This document shows positions 34,866-44,299 of a stretch of DNA of 64,000 nt, one piece after another. Origin of the DNA: Bacillus australimaris. GTDB taxonomy: Bacteria; Bacillota; Bacilli; Bacillales; Bacillaceae. The notes under the pieces are model-generated. The model searched no databases. It saw only the letters and a list, made by a program, of their open reading frames with translations, and was not told where the DNA came from. Location of the stretch: contig NZ_LGYN01000026.1 in assembly GCF_001307105.1 (NCBI RefSeq), forward strand, positions 310,001 through 374,000. The letters run 5' to 3'. How positions within the stretch are numbered: position 1 is the first letter of the stretch; each line of letters begins with the position of its first letter. The translations under genes and the position numbers were made by a program.

Positions 34866-35780
34866 ATGCGCAACCATCATTTTCTGATTGACTACAACCT
34901 GAAAGAATTAACGGAGCATTCCACGACAACATGGCCTATTGCTCTTTATCATACGAAGATTCGGCACCATAGAAGCGGCTATATCCCTCTTCACTGGCAT
35001 GACGAGTTTCAATTTGTCTTTATTTTAGAAGGTGAGGCTGAATTCCAAATAAATGAAGAGACGTTATGTTTGAAGCAAGGGGATGGCATATTCATCAATA
35101 GCGGCTGCCTGCACATGGCAAAAGAAGCGAATGGAACAGCATGTACTTATATTTGTTTAAACGTCTCGCCTCATTTCATCACAGCGAATGAACTATTTAC
35201 CACATTTGTCCATCCTTATATGCATGCAAGCCAAACACCTTATATTTTATTCAACTGGAAAGACCGCTGGGCAAAGCATATCTATCAATGTATTCAAACC
35301 ATTCAACAATTAATTGATGAGACACCCGCATATTATGAACTTGAACTCAATATTCAGCTCATCATCATTTGGAAAAACTTATTACAAAATGGCTTTCAAA
35401 TGAAACATGATGTGCGTAAACACAATAAAAATGAACGGATGAAACACATGCTGAATTGGATTCATCAGCATTATCATGAAAAGGTTCTTCTCCAAGATAT
35501 CGCTCGTGAAGGCCAGCTAAGCCGTTCTGAATGCTGCAGATACTTCAAAGATATTTTAAAGAAATCACCCCTTCATTATGTAAATGAATATAGAATTCAG
35601 CAAAGTCTTATCCTGCTTCAAGAAACGGACTTCAATATAACAGAAATCGCCTACCAAGTAGGCTTCAACAGCACTAGCTATTTTATCAATATGTTTAAAA
35701 GAATAAAAAATACGACACCTTTAGCATATAGAAAATTAAAACTGCCGCATGCTCTCCAGCTAAAACGGGTAGAAGAGTAA
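34866..35780 (+). CDS. AraC-family regulator with cupin sensor domain
   Basis: A 304-residue regulator. The N-terminal cupin barrel (about 25-130) contains PLHWHDEFQFVFILEGEAEFQINEE and GDGIFINSGCLH; the C-terminal 100 residues hold two HTH motifs (LLQDIAREGQLSRSECCRYFKDILKKSPLHYV and ITEIAYQVGFNSTSYFINMFKR). Start chosen at 34866 after TTGAGGAG. Divergent from the EamA transporter, the likely target. Effector unknown. It carries unusually many His and Tyr residues. Confidence 0.9.
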   Translation: MRNHHFLIDYNLKELTEHSTTTWPIALYHTKIRHHRSGYIPLHWHDEFQFVFILEGEAEFQINEETLCLKQGDGIFINSGCLHMAKEANGTACTYICLNVSPHFITANELFTTFVHPYMHASQTPYILFNWKDRWAKHIYQCIQTIQQLIDETPAYYELELNIQLIIIWKNLLQNGFQMKHDVRKHNKNERMKHMLNWIHQHYHEKVLLQDIAREGQLSRSECCRYFKDILKKSPLHYVNEYRIQQSLILLQETDFNITEIAYQVGFNSTSYFINMFKRIKNTTPLAYRKLKLPHALQLKRVEE

Positions 35781-35841
35781 TGATGACGAATCGTGTTTTT
35801 GCTAAAATGAAGAAGCCGTATGAGACCCATCATGAATGGCT

Positions 35842-35883
35842 ATTGTAAATAAGAGCGATGAGAATCCGATCGCTTTTTACAAT
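35842..35883 (+). terminator. Terminator after the AraC-type gene
   Basis: Two-part stem ATTGTAAA ... AGCGAT / ATCGCT ... TTTACAAT around loop GAGAATCCG. Confidence 0.6.
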
Positions 35884-35961
35884 AACCCTATTTGCAATTT
35901 ACTAATAAAAACGTATAATTTATACTAAGCACAGGAAGACGAAAGACAAAGGAGAGAAAAA

Positions 35962-36423
35962 ATGGACGATTATGCTCATACTAAAGACATAGAACCTACA
36001 GCAGAAAACATCGCAAAAGCCATTTATACTGTTAACCGCCATGCTAAAACTGCACCAAATCCCAAGTTTCTTTATCTTTTGAAAAAACGTGCGCTGCAAA
36101 AACTATTGCAAGAAGGTAAAGGAAGAAAAGTGGGCCTACATTTCTCTAACAATCCCAAGTATAGTCAACAACAGTCCGACGTGCTGATTGAAATTGGAGA
36201 TTATTATTTTCACCTGCCACCAACAAAAGAAGACTTCGAATTTTTGCCACACTTAGGAAATTTAAATCAATCATATCGCAATCCGAAAGCGAATATGTCA
36301 TTAAATCGAGCAAAGCAAATACTTCAAACGTATGTCGGTTTAAAAGAAAAACCTACCGCCACAAAACCAAAATCACATTACACCAAGCCCGTCTTCAAAC
36401 GACTAGGGGAAAGCTATTTTTAA
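35962..36423 (+). CDS. ykyB: YkyB family protein
   Basis: A 153-residue basic soluble protein (NIAKAIYTVNRHAKTAPNPKFLYLLKKRALQKLLQEGKGRKVGLHFSNNPK) matching YkyB, a conserved Bacillus protein of unknown role located next to cheV. There is no signal peptide or membrane segment. AAGGAGAG precedes the ATG. Converges on cheV with a shared terminator. Confidence 0.88.
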   Translation: MDDYAHTKDIEPTAENIAKAIYTVNRHAKTAPNPKFLYLLKKRALQKLLQEGKGRKVGLHFSNNPKYSQQQSDVLIEIGDYYFHLPPTKEDFEFLPHLGNLNQSYRNPKANMSLNRAKQILQTYVGLKEKPTATKPKSHYTKPVFKRLGESYF

Positions 36424-36430
36424 ACAGAAA

Positions 36431-36460
36431 AAAAAACCACTCATGCCGAGTGGTTTTTTG
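36431..36460 (+). terminator. Bidirectional terminator between ykyB and cheV
   Basis: AACCACTC / GAGTGGTT stem with A-run left and T-run right. Confidence 0.85.
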
Positions 36461-36461
36461 T

Positions 36462-37370
36462 TTAGATAATAAAGTGATCAACCTTTTCAATCAGCTGATG
36501 AATCTCTGGTTTACTAATTTGATCATCCGCACCGATGGTCTCCCCTTTATGCCGCAAATCTTCAGTGATTAACGAAGAGAAAATGAGAATCGGAATAGAA
36601 TTTGTTAAAGGATTGTCCTTCAGCAGTTTTGTTAATCGATGACCATCCATTTTAGGCATTTCGATATCCGTAATAATCATATCAATTTCTTCTGTTACAC
36701 TGATTCCTTTGCTGACAAGATCCATGACATGATCATATGCCTGTTTGCCATCTTCAAAGGTCACAATGTTTTTATAGCCTGCTTCGGTTAATTCATTTGT
36801 TAAAAGACGCATAAGAAGCGGAGAATCTTCAACGACATACAGCTTCTTCCCTGTTCTTCTCTCGTCTTTCTCACCGTCAAACATATGATACGTCTCAACA
36901 CCAGAAGCGGATTCAATATCATAAATGATTTTTTCGTAATCTGGAAGGAAAATCATTTTTTCATCAAGCTTAATGATGCCCGTTAAATGACGGTCCATCC
37001 CTTGATTAAGTGCAGTTGGCTTTTCAATCTCTTCCCAGCTGACGCGGTGAATTTGTGATACCGTTCCTGTATGGAACACAAATTTCCGTTGGTTGAATTC
37101 AGTCACAATATATTTTTCTTGTTCTGACTGATCTGACTCCACATTAAAAAAGGAAAATAGATTGATGACTGGTAAAATCTCGCCTCGTAAACTAATCATC
37201 CCTTCTACATCTTGGTGAGAGTGCGGTATAACCGTCACTTCAACCGGCTGAATGATTTCTCTTACTTTCATGACGTTAATGCCGAATTGATTTGAACCAA
37301 TTTCAAACTTCACAATTTCCAATTCATTGGTACCAGAGTCAAGTAAAATTTCTTGTTTGTTTAAAGCCAC
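36462..37370 (-). CDS. cheV: Chemotaxis coupling/response-regulator protein CheV
   Basis: A 302-residue fusion of a CheW-like domain (about 15-155) and a receiver domain (about 175-300). CheW features: [21 protein letters not shown] and [14 protein letters not shown]. Receiver: [12 protein letters not shown], the phospho-accepting Asp in [14 protein letters not shown], and the Lys in QISKPE. CheV couples receptors to CheA and takes part in adaptation. The start is a GTG with GAGGG before it; a sigma-D promoter lies 40 bases upstream. Confidence 0.95.
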   Translation of the reverse strand: MALNKQEILLDSGTNELEIVKFEIGSNQFGINVMKVREIIQPVEVTVIPHSHQDVEGMISLRGEILPVINLFSFFNVESDQSEQEKYIVTEFNQRKFVFHTGTVSQIHRVSWEEIEKPTALNQGMDRHLTGIIKLDEKMIFLPDYEKIIYDIESASGVETYHMFDGEKDERRTGKKLYVVEDSPLLMRLLTNELTEAGYKNIVTFEDGKQAYDHVMDLVSKGISVTEEIDMIITDIEMPKMDGHRLTKLLKDNPLTNSIPILIFSSLITEDLRHKGETIGADDQISKPEIHQLIEKVDHFII

Positions 37371-37409
37371 GGAAATCCCTCTATTCTTCAATATAAGATT
37401 GTACTTTTT

Positions 37410-37436
37410 ATATCGGCAGCATAGGTAAAAAGTTGA
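37410..37436 (-). promoter_or_regulatory. Sigma-D promoter of cheV
   Basis: Minus strand: -10 GCCGATAT (37410-37417), perfect; 15-bp spacer; -35 TCAA (37433-37436; consensus TAAA). Confidence 0.85.
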
Positions 37437-37443
37437 CGTTTCT

Positions 37444-38754
37444 TTACGCTTTCTCTCGAACGAATTGATGAATCACAAGTCCTATCGCTGCAAGGATGAG
37501 CAAAGATCCTAGTGCAAGGCGGCTTGCGACATTTCCGTGCGCTGCAAACAGCAGAGTGACTGAGCCATAAATGATGGGCCCGATAATGGAAGACACCTTC
37601 CCCGAGAAGGCAAAGAGACCAAAAAACTGTCCTCTCTTTTCCTGCGGTGTGAGCTCAATAATCAATATTCGTGATGCCCCCCAGCTTGCGCCAAGCGAAA
37701 TCCCGAATAAACTGCCTGCTACCCAGAAGACCCATTCAGTTGTCGCTGTTACAGCCAGGATGAGCGCCACAATTAAAATGACATACACGACTGTAATCGA
37801 GCGCTTTGCCCCAATCGCTTTTGTGATATATCCGAATAGAAAGGAACCAATGATACTTGATATGGTCGACACAAGATAAAGCAAAATAAACTGCCCAGCA
37901 GTAAAGCCAATAATGATTTTCGCATAAACAGCCATCATCGCAATCGCTGTTTGTAAGGCATCATTCATAAAAAAGAAGGCGATCATAAAGATAAAAGCTG
38001 GCTTGTATTGCTTCATCTCTTTAAACGTGCGAACAATCTCCTTATACCCGCTGAAAAAAGACGCCTTTTTCTCTTGCTGCGGCAGTGGATGAGGATCTTT
38101 TACAAAAAAGAGAAACGGAAGAAAAAAGAGAAAGAATAAAAGGGCTGTCGGAATAAAGGCTTCATGAAACTGGTCATTACCGACAAGTAAATAAACAGAG
38201 AGGCCGACAAGTGTCCCTAAATAACCAACAGCAATGCCAAATCCAGAAATAAGCGGGATTTCATCCTTTGTCCCAAGATCGGGCAATATCGTATCATAGA
38301 AAACAAGACTAGAATGATAGAAAAACTTTGCGATCACAAACAAGGTGACGACGACTAATAAGGAGACAGGCAGCCCAAACCATTCGCTTGAGAAATCAAT
38401 TCCAGCAAAGATTCCCATCAGAAACGTACAAGCAATACATATAAAAGTAAACATCGTGATATAGCGCTTCTTTTTTCCTGTCCGATCAATCAGTACTCCG
38501 AATAATGGTGTAAAAATGACAAGAAAAAAGCTGGCTAGTGCGTTTGCATAAGAAATAAAGGTACTGGCGATCTGATCCATTCTTGCACTGTCCCCGATCG
38601 TTTCCTGTAAGTAGAATGGGAAGAAAATGGTGATCATATTTGATGAAAATATCGTATTTGCAAAATCATACAACGCCCAGGCTAACACAGGTGCTGTCAA
38701 AAACAGACCGAAGCCTGCCCCTTTTTTCTGTATCGTCTTTTTTCCGCTTCTCAA
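37444..38754 (-). CDS. UMF1/Atg22-type MFS transporter
   Basis: A 436-residue permease of about 12 helices. The N-terminal [28 protein letters not shown] is the hallmark of the UMF1 group (B. subtilis YxiO type), and RTGKKKRY follows helix 3. Substrate not known; related yeast Atg22 exports amino acids. I chose the TTG at 38752-38754, after GGGAAGGGAG. It starts an accessory block (MFS, RDD, small acidic protein, CDF) between cheV and patA, which adjoin in B. subtilis. No terminator is obvious between it and the cheV promoter. Confidence 0.88.
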   Translation of the reverse strand: MRSGKKTIQKKGAGFGLFLTAPVLAWALYDFANTIFSSNMITIFFPFYLQETIGDSARMDQIASTFISYANALASFFLVIFTPLFGVLIDRTGKKKRYITMFTFICIACTFLMGIFAGIDFSSEWFGLPVSLLVVVTLFVIAKFFYHSSLVFYDTILPDLGTKDEIPLISGFGIAVGYLGTLVGLSVYLLVGNDQFHEAFIPTALLFFLFFLPFLFFVKDPHPLPQQEKKASFFSGYKEIVRTFKEMKQYKPAFIFMIAFFFMNDALQTAIAMMAVYAKIIIGFTAGQFILLYLVSTISSIIGSFLFGYITKAIGAKRSITVVYVILIVALILAVTATTEWVFWVAGSLFGISLGASWGASRILIIELTPQEKRGQFFGLFAFSGKVSSIIGPIIYGSVTLLFAAHGNVASRLALGSLLILAAIGLVIHQFVREKA

Positions 38755-38837
38755 TAGATTGTCTCCCTTCCCTGCCTCAGTTTTCACGATCAATCTATTT
38801 TATGTCATGTTTCCCTCTTCCATACAAGCAATCTATG

Positions 38838-38877
38838 CAAAAAGCACCCCTTACTATATAGCAGAGGTGCTTTTTCT
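38838..38877 (-). terminator. Terminator after the RDD gene
   Basis: Minus strand AAAAGCACC-loop-GGTGCTTTTT, bidirectional A/T tracts. Confidence 0.7.
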
Positions 38878-38881
38878 TTCA

Positions 38882-39421
38882 TTATTTCTTCACAACAATG
38901 GTACTTGCAATCAAATCGTGAAGTGCTTGTTTTTTTTCTGTGAAAAAGGCAATGATATAGCCAATATATAAGATTGGAGACAAAAAGCCTTTTGCAAAGA
39001 AGCGGCCAGTTGCACGCCCGAATGTGACCTTTTCGCCTGTGACTTTTGTTACTTTGATGCCAAGAGCCATCTTCCCGAGTGTTCCTTGTAATTTTGATGA
39101 TTCCATGATGGCGTAATAAAGCCATGTCACCACGGTCCCCATCAAGACTGCCCCTATATAGAAAATGATCAGTCCCATAATAGCTTCCCATTCCTCATCC
39201 GTCATGACGGTTGAAGAATAATAATAACTATCGTCATCCATCATCAGGGCTGCTCCTGGGCTTGAGACAAAAAAGACTGACGCCAAAATAAACATGATAA
39301 AAGCAATTGGTACTCCGATAATGATACCGTCCAAAAGGTGTGCAAGAAAACGATAGCCTACGCCTGCTAGCTCAGGATGCTTCTTTTCTTGAATGTGCGG
39401 TTCTGTAATATTGGTTTCCAT
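38882..39421 (-). CDS. RDD family membrane protein
   Basis: A 179-residue membrane protein with three hydrophobic segments and the family pattern at the start of the first (GVGYRFLAHLLDGIIIGVPI, here RFLAHLLDG for the Arg-Asp-Asp core). A polar loop with a run of Asp and Tyr (MMDDDSYYYSS) and a second one KMALGIKVTKVTGEKVTFGRATGRF are typical for the family. Some RDD proteins act in sodium/proton exchange, but function here is unknown. Confidence 0.88.
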   Translation of the reverse strand: METNITEPHIQEKKHPELAGVGYRFLAHLLDGIIIGVPIAFIMFILASVFFVSSPGAALMMDDDSYYYSSTVMTDEEWEAIMGLIIFYIGAVLMGTVVTWLYYAIMESSKLQGTLGKMALGIKVTKVTGEKVTFGRATGRFFAKGFLSPILYIGYIIAFFTEKKQALHDLIASTIVVKK

Positions 39422-39663
39422 CCTATTTCTCCTTTATTATGTATGTTTTCTATAAATTTCTTATAATCATTCGTTATTATATCCTATGAATATAGCAAGA
39501 TCAATGGAGCTTTACACTTTTACATATATTTTAGATCAGCGTGACTCAAACGGTTTATGTGAATAATGACTGAAAATTTTGTGAAAAAGATGGCACTTAT
39601 AGTTCTTTCACCTCCTGACTTTTTAACATTTTGTGATATTTTCGTCTTATTTCCATTCTTCTG

Positions 39664-39691
39664 TTGACAACCGTGCTTCACATGGTACAAT
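39664..39691 (+). promoter_or_regulatory. Strong sigma-A promoter of the 50-residue acidic protein gene
   Basis: -35 TTGACA (39664-39669), 16-bp spacer, extended -10 TGGTACAAT with TACAAT at 39686-39691. Confidence 0.8.
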
Positions 39692-39723
39692 AGTCAAGGA
39701 TTTTTTAAAGAAAGGTGTTCATG

Positions 39724-39876
39724 ATGGGAACTGTCGTACTATTAAAGAACAACGAAATGACTGTAATTGAGGATATTTGCGAAGCTGATTTCTTAGATAT
39801 GAAGCAAGGTTTGTCTAATGATGACACAGCTTATATCTCTTGGTATGAAGATTACGATACTGCTTATGGATATTGA
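39724..39876 (+). CDS. Small highly acidic protein (50 residues)
   Basis: A gene too short for common cut-offs. It begins GTVVLLKNNEMTVIED and ends WYEDYDTAYGY; 11 of 50 residues are Asp/Glu against two Lys, with one Cys (Cys19). The start at 39724 is six bases behind AAAGGTG; the adjacent ATG at 39721 is too close. A consensus promoter is 33 bases upstream and a bidirectional terminator follows 24 bases after the stop, so it is a complete stand-alone unit. I do not recognise the family. Acidic small proteins can mimic DNA or act as antirepressors, but that is only a suggestion. Confidence 0.75.
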   Translation: MGTVVLLKNNEMTVIEDICEADFLDMKQGLSNDDTAYISWYEDYDTAYGY

Positions 39877-39900
39877 TTTCATTTCATAGATGAAGCGTCA

Positions 39901-39941
39901 AAAAAGGCGATCCAACCTGAGAATAGGTTGATCGCCTTTTT
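39901..39941 (+). terminator. Bidirectional terminator between the small acidic gene and the CDF gene
   Basis: AAAAAGGCGATC-CAACCT-GAGAAT-AGGTT-GATCGCCTTTTTT. Confidence 0.9.
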
Positions 39942-40825
39942 TACGTTTTTGAGCTTCTTTCACTTTCAGGTTCCACATGAATAAAGATTTGTGCATGTGG
40001 AAATTCCAGCTGAATTTTCTCTTCAATTCGATCACATAGTTGGTGAACATCTTCAATGGTTGTTTTCCCATTCACAATCAAATGGAAATCAATATATTCT
40101 TCCGCACCAGACCGCCTTGTTCGAAAGTCATGATATTCAATGAATTCTTCACTGAACCCTTGAATGATCGCTTCAATCAATTGTTCTTCCTCCGGTGTTA
40201 AACGTGCGTCCACAAGCGGCGGGAAAGCCTCCTTCATGAGCTTAAACGCTTCACGCATAATAAAGAGAGCAAGAACCATTCCAATGATCGGATCTAGGAA
40301 ATACCAGTCGGTTAATGCCACAAGCAGTAAACTGAATGCCACTCCTAATGACGCATACACATCCGTTAAAAGGTGCAGTGCATTCGATTTCATGGCGACT
40401 GAATGTACTCGCTCTGCCTCTTTGTTCACAACCCTCGATACAACAAAATTGATGAGCGCACCTATCAGCATGACCACAATGCCGAGCACAGGCAGCTTGA
40501 CTGGCTCTGGATGCATTAATTTGTGAACACATTCGTATATAATCCAAATGCCAGCAACGAATATGAGCAGTGTTTCAATCGTTCCAGAAATATTTTCGAC
40601 TTTGCCATGCCCATAAGGATGTTTTGAATCTGCTGGCTTTCTTGAAATACGAACAGAGATAAATGCAATAAAAGAGGCCATTAAGTCAAGAAAGGAATGA
40701 ATGGCTTCTGATAAAACCGCAACAGATCCAGTTAACAGCCCGACAATGATTTTTAAGACGACAATAAATGTGTTGCTCATCACAGATAGAAACGCGATTT
40801 TCGATGTCTTCGCTGATTGTTCCAT
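39941..40825 (-). CDS. Cation diffusion facilitator family transporter
   Basis: A 294-residue metal efflux pump. Six membrane helices and a C-terminal cytoplasmic domain (from about 205) with HVEPE. Helix 2 carries SEAIHSFLDLMAS (His-x3-Asp) and helix 5 ALHLLTDVYASLG (His-x3-Asp), the transport-site pairs; KHPYGHGKVE is the conserved loop after helix 2. Zinc is one possible substrate from these ligands; similar B. subtilis proteins (YdfM, YeaB) move manganese. AAGGAGG precedes the ATG at 40823-40825. Accessory relative to B. subtilis at this locus. Confidence 0.9.
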   Translation of the reverse strand: MEQSAKTSKIAFLSVMSNTFIVVLKIIVGLLTGSVAVLSEAIHSFLDLMASFIAFISVRISRKPADSKHPYGHGKVENISGTIETLLIFVAGIWIIYECVHKLMHPEPVKLPVLGIVVMLIGALINFVVSRVVNKEAERVHSVAMKSNALHLLTDVYASLGVAFSLLLVALTDWYFLDPIIGMVLALFIMREAFKLMKEAFPPLVDARLTPEEEQLIEAIIQGFSEEFIEYHDFRTRRSGAEEYIDFHLIVNGKTTIEDVHQLCDRIEEKIQLEFPHAQIFIHVEPESERSSKT

Positions 40826-41118
40826 CTTTCGTCCTCCTTTAGGAGATCGTATGTCTATGAAAGCAATTCCCATGACCCTGATTCTCACGTTCTTTCAGTT
40901 TACGCAGTTTGTCCATTTTCTAACCATCTTCATCACAACCTGTATTTTCTCGTAAGGTTACGCTATAATAAATGTTGCTCTTTCTTCAATATATCACTCA
41001 TGCTGTGATAAATAGGAGAATAGACTACATATAACGATATCCAGTGCCCTTCGCAGGTGACATTTATGCAGTGAATGGTAAAATAGGATAAAAACATAAA
41101 TTTTTAAGGTGATGAGAA

Positions 41119-42288
41119 ATGGAGCATTTGCTGAATCCAAGAGTAAAGGATATTGAAATTTCAGGCATTCGAACATTTTCAAATCTCGTATCGTCATATG
41201 AGGATGTCGTATCATTGACGATCGGCCAGCCCGATTTTTATACGCCGCATCATGTCAAAACAGCTGCCAAAACAGCCATTGACGAGAATTTCACCTCGTA
41301 CACTCACAATGCTGGTTTCCTAGAGCTAAGACAAGCGATCCAGCAGTATATCAAGAAGAAAGTCAATCTTGATTATGATGCAGAGTCAGAAATCATTGTC
41401 ACGACAGGTGCAAGTCAAGCGATCGATGCTGCGTTTCGAACCATTTTGACAGAAGGTGACGAGGTCATTTTACCTGGCCCTGTTTACCCCGGCTATGAAC
41501 CGATCATTCGGATGTGCGGCGGCACGCCCGTCCATATCGACACAACGAATGCTGGCTTTAAATTAAATGCCAAGCTGATTGAGGATGCATTAACGGAAAA
41601 GACAAAGTGTGTGGTTCTTCCTTATCCTTCAAACCCAACTGGTGTTACACTTTCAGAAGAAGAATTGAAAGAAATTGCCCAGCTCCTTGAAGGAAAAGAC
41701 ATCTTTATTTTATCTGACGAAATCTATAGTGAGCTGACATTTGACCGGCCGCATCATTCAATTGCCTCTTTCTTAAAAGAACAAACCATTGTGATCAATG
41801 GGCTGTCTAAATCTCATAGCATGACAGGATGGAGAATTGGCTTTTTATTTGCTTCAGCTCCAATTGCTAAACATGTATTAAAAGTACATCAATATAACGT
41901 GTCTTGTGCCTCGGCTGTCTCACAAAAGGCGGCACTTGAAGCTGTGACAAATGGTGTGGATGATGCGCTAATCATGAGAGAGCAATATAAGAAAAGGCTC
42001 GATTATGTATATGATCGGCTCATTTCTATGGGGCTTCCGGTCATTAAACCTTCTGGCGCTTTTTATATTTTTCCATCCATTGAATCGTTCGGGATGAGTT
42101 CCTTTGATTTTTGCATGGAGCTGTTAGAAAGTACAAGACTTGCTGTCGTACCTGGCTCTGCCTTCTCTCCACTCGGCGAAGGGTATGTGCGCCTGTCCTA
42201 TGCTTATTCACTTGAAACTTTAAAAGAAGGACTTGACCGCTTGGAACAATTTGTTCTTGAAAAACGTTCAATTCGTTCGCTAGATTGA
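41119..42288 (+). CDS. patA: N-acetyl-L,L-diaminopimelate aminotransferase PatA
   Basis: A 389-residue class I PLP aminotransferase with TIGQPDFYTP at the N-terminus, YPSNPTG, SDEIYSEL and the PLP-lysine segment NGLSKSHSMTGWRIGF. In B. subtilis PatA catalyses the transamination between the DapH and DapL steps of lysine/diaminopimelate synthesis; both partner genes are in this window at 19.2-21.2 kb. AAGGTGATGAG precedes the ATG. Converges on kinA. Confidence 0.93.
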   Translation: MEHLLNPRVKDIEISGIRTFSNLVSSYEDVVSLTIGQPDFYTPHHVKTAAKTAIDENFTSYTHNAGFLELRQAIQQYIKKKVNLDYDAESEIIVTTGASQAIDAAFRTILTEGDEVILPGPVYPGYEPIIRMCGGTPVHIDTTNAGFKLNAKLIEDALTEKTKCVVLPYPSNPTGVTLSEEELKEIAQLLEGKDIFILSDEIYSELTFDRPHHSIASFLKEQTIVINGLSKSHSMTGWRIGFLFASAPIAKHVLKVHQYNVSCASAVSQKAALEAVTNGVDDALIMREQYKKRLDYVYDRLISMGLPVIKPSGAFYIFPSIESFGMSSFDFCMELLESTRLAVVPGSAFSPLGEGYVRLSYAYSLETLKEGLDRLEQFVLEKRSIRSLD

Positions 42289-42317
42289 AACAACGGCTCA
42301 CTTGCCGTTGTTTTTAT
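42287..42317 (+). terminator. Bidirectional terminator between patA and kinA
   Basis: ACAACGGC / GCCGTTGT stem followed by TTTTT. Confidence 0.8.
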
Positions 42318-44143
42318 TTTGCAGGAAACTTGATGTGAAATACTGTGCCCTTTTCAGGATGACTGTCCACACGGATCGTCCCGTTATGATTTTCTAAAAT
42401 ATTAAATGTCACCATGAGACCAAGTCCAGTGCCTTTTTCCTTTGTGGTTAAAAAGGGCTCTCCAATCCGCTTCATCACCGATTCAGGAATGCCGACCCCT
42501 TCATCACGAATGGTGACGAGTATCCCTTCTCTTTCTGCTTTGGCCGTGATGTCTACCTTTCCTCCATCCGGCATCGATTCCACAGCATTTTTGATTAAAT
42601 TGATAAACACCTGTTTGAGCTGATTTTGATCTCCGTTCATCAAGAGATTTTCCTCTATCTCATGTGTGTTCATTAAAATGCCATTTAAGTTAGCTTGTGT
42701 TTCTAGCAAAGCTGTGACTTCGCTAATGATTTTTTTCAAATCAAGCGTCTGCATCGATGCTGTTTGCTGCGGTTTTGCCAGCATCAGCAGCTCACTTAAT
42801 ATAACTTCTATCCGGCTCAGCTCAGAAAAAACAATGTCAAAATATTGATCACGATCTTTTGTTTTCGGTTTAATGAGCTGCAAAAAGCCTTTGATGGCGG
42901 TCAATGGGTTCCTTATTTCATGTGCAATACCAGCAGCCAATTGACCTGCAATCGATAATTTTTCAGAGCGAAGCATGAGCTCTTCTGTCTGCTTACGTTC
43001 GGATATATCTCTTAAAATAATTTGAACGGCTGTTTCTCCAAAGAATGTGGTTGGGATACACACCATTTCTGTATAAATCAGCTTATGTTTAAAAGTATGA
43101 CAGCTCATCGTGACAATTTCAGAATCTGATGCTCTTTCAATAATACGTGATAAGCTCTTTTTGACCTTTTGCTGATCACAGGAATGGATTTGGTGAAAAA
43201 TATCCTTTCCTATTAATTTATCGTAATGCTCTGCTTCAAATAATTTAATGCCTGATTCATTCATAAACACCCATTTGTGATCATGGATGACCGCAATCGT
43301 ATCAATGGAATTTTGGATGAGCAGCTGATACCGCTCCCTGCTTTTTTGAAGAACGGTTTGGAATTTTTTACGGGATGAGATATCCACCAGCAGTAAAAGC
43401 TCTGCCCTCTGATTTTGATAGATCGCTGGTGATGACTTCACTTCAATATGAATCGTGCTCCCATCTTTTCGTTTCCATATCTGTTCAATCATCCCGACTG
43501 GAAGTCCTTGCTGCAGCCTTGTAATTCGGCTTCTGACAATATCATGGTACTCTTCAGCAATGAAATCAAACGCGGACTTGCCAATCATATCATCTCTCGT
43601 ACTTACACCCATTAATTGCAGCATGGCATCGTTTGCATAAACAATTTTCCCTAATGTTGTAATACATAACGGATTTGGCAGCATGGCAATCAATTGTTCA
43701 GCTTCACTAACATTTTGGAAAGCCGGCAGACTGCCTAACGACTGTTCTGCTACTTCTGATGTTGTTTGAAATGCTGCTTTTTGAGGTTCATCGTCCAGCA
43801 CCCTCATTTTCAGGATCATTTCTCTACCTAAATCGTCGTCTAAACCATCGCAAGCAACAAAATCAATGCTCGCTTCGATCCAAACAGCTGTCAGATCACT
43901 TCTAAGCAGTCTAAAGTGGCAAATCTCTAGCATGTGCTGATTGTAGAAATAACTTTCAACGAGAAATTGATCTTCAGTATGAACAAAGTCTTTCAAAAAA
44001 CACCCTAGTAAATCCTTTTGTTCATAGAGCAAAAGCTGCTTACAGTTGGAAGAAATGTAGAGAAAGCGGCCATTAGAAGAAAGAACGGCATGTAAATCGA
44101 TATTCGAATACAATTGATTCGAATCTTTCATTTTTTGTTCCAT
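42314..44143 (-). CDS. kinA: Sporulation sensor histidine kinase KinA
   Basis: A 609-residue cytoplasmic kinase that starts the phosphorelay Spo0F-Spo0B-Spo0A. Three PAS domains occupy about residues 1-385. Then come the phospho-accepting His in GIAHEIRNPLTAIKGF (about 400) and the ATP domain with VFINLIKNAVESM, VTIRDEGVGIP and GTGLGL. The ATG at 44141-44143 lies behind AAGGAGG; no membrane segment is present, as usual for KinA. A sigma-H promoter is upstream. Confidence 0.95.
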   Translation of the reverse strand: MEQKMKDSNQLYSNIDLHAVLSSNGRFLYISSNCKQLLLYEQKDLLGCFLKDFVHTEDQFLVESYFYNQHMLEICHFRLLRSDLTAVWIEASIDFVACDGLDDDLGREMILKMRVLDDEPQKAAFQTTSEVAEQSLGSLPAFQNVSEAEQLIAMLPNPLCITTLGKIVYANDAMLQLMGVSTRDDMIGKSAFDFIAEEYHDIVRSRITRLQQGLPVGMIEQIWKRKDGSTIHIEVKSSPAIYQNQRAELLLLVDISSRKKFQTVLQKSRERYQLLIQNSIDTIAVIHDHKWVFMNESGIKLFEAEHYDKLIGKDIFHQIHSCDQQKVKKSLSRIIERASDSEIVTMSCHTFKHKLIYTEMVCIPTTFFGETAVQIILRDISERKQTEELMLRSEKLSIAGQLAAGIAHEIRNPLTAIKGFLQLIKPKTKDRDQYFDIVFSELSRIEVILSELLMLAKPQQTASMQTLDLKKIISEVTALLETQANLNGILMNTHEIEENLLMNGDQNQLKQVFINLIKNAVESMPDGGKVDITAKAEREGILVTIRDEGVGIPESVMKRIGEPFLTTKEKGTGLGLMVTFNILENHNGTIRVDSHPEKGTVFHIKFPAK

Positions 44144-44202
44144 CGTCGTCCGACCCTCCTTTTCATTTTTTAGGGTTGTCCTTAGGTTGATGTATAAAAA
44201 AG

Positions 44203-44230
44203 ATTCGCTAGAAAACCCGTATTTTCCTTC
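44203..44230 (-). promoter_or_regulatory. Sigma-H promoter of kinA
   Basis: Minus strand: -35 GAAGGAAAA (44222-44230) fits RNAGGAWWW; -10 GCGAAT (44203-44208) fits RNGAAT; spacing 13. Confidence 0.7.
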
Positions 44231-44261
44231 CATCATCGCGGGAAACGTCCATATTTTCAGC

Positions 44262-44294
44262 AAAAAGGGAGCACTTTCTGCTGCTGTGCTCCCT
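44262..44294 (-). terminator. Terminator after pbpH
   Basis: Nine-base stem AGGGAGCAC / GTGCTCCCT followed on the minus strand by TTTTTG. Confidence 0.85.
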
Positions 44295-44299
44295 GCTGT

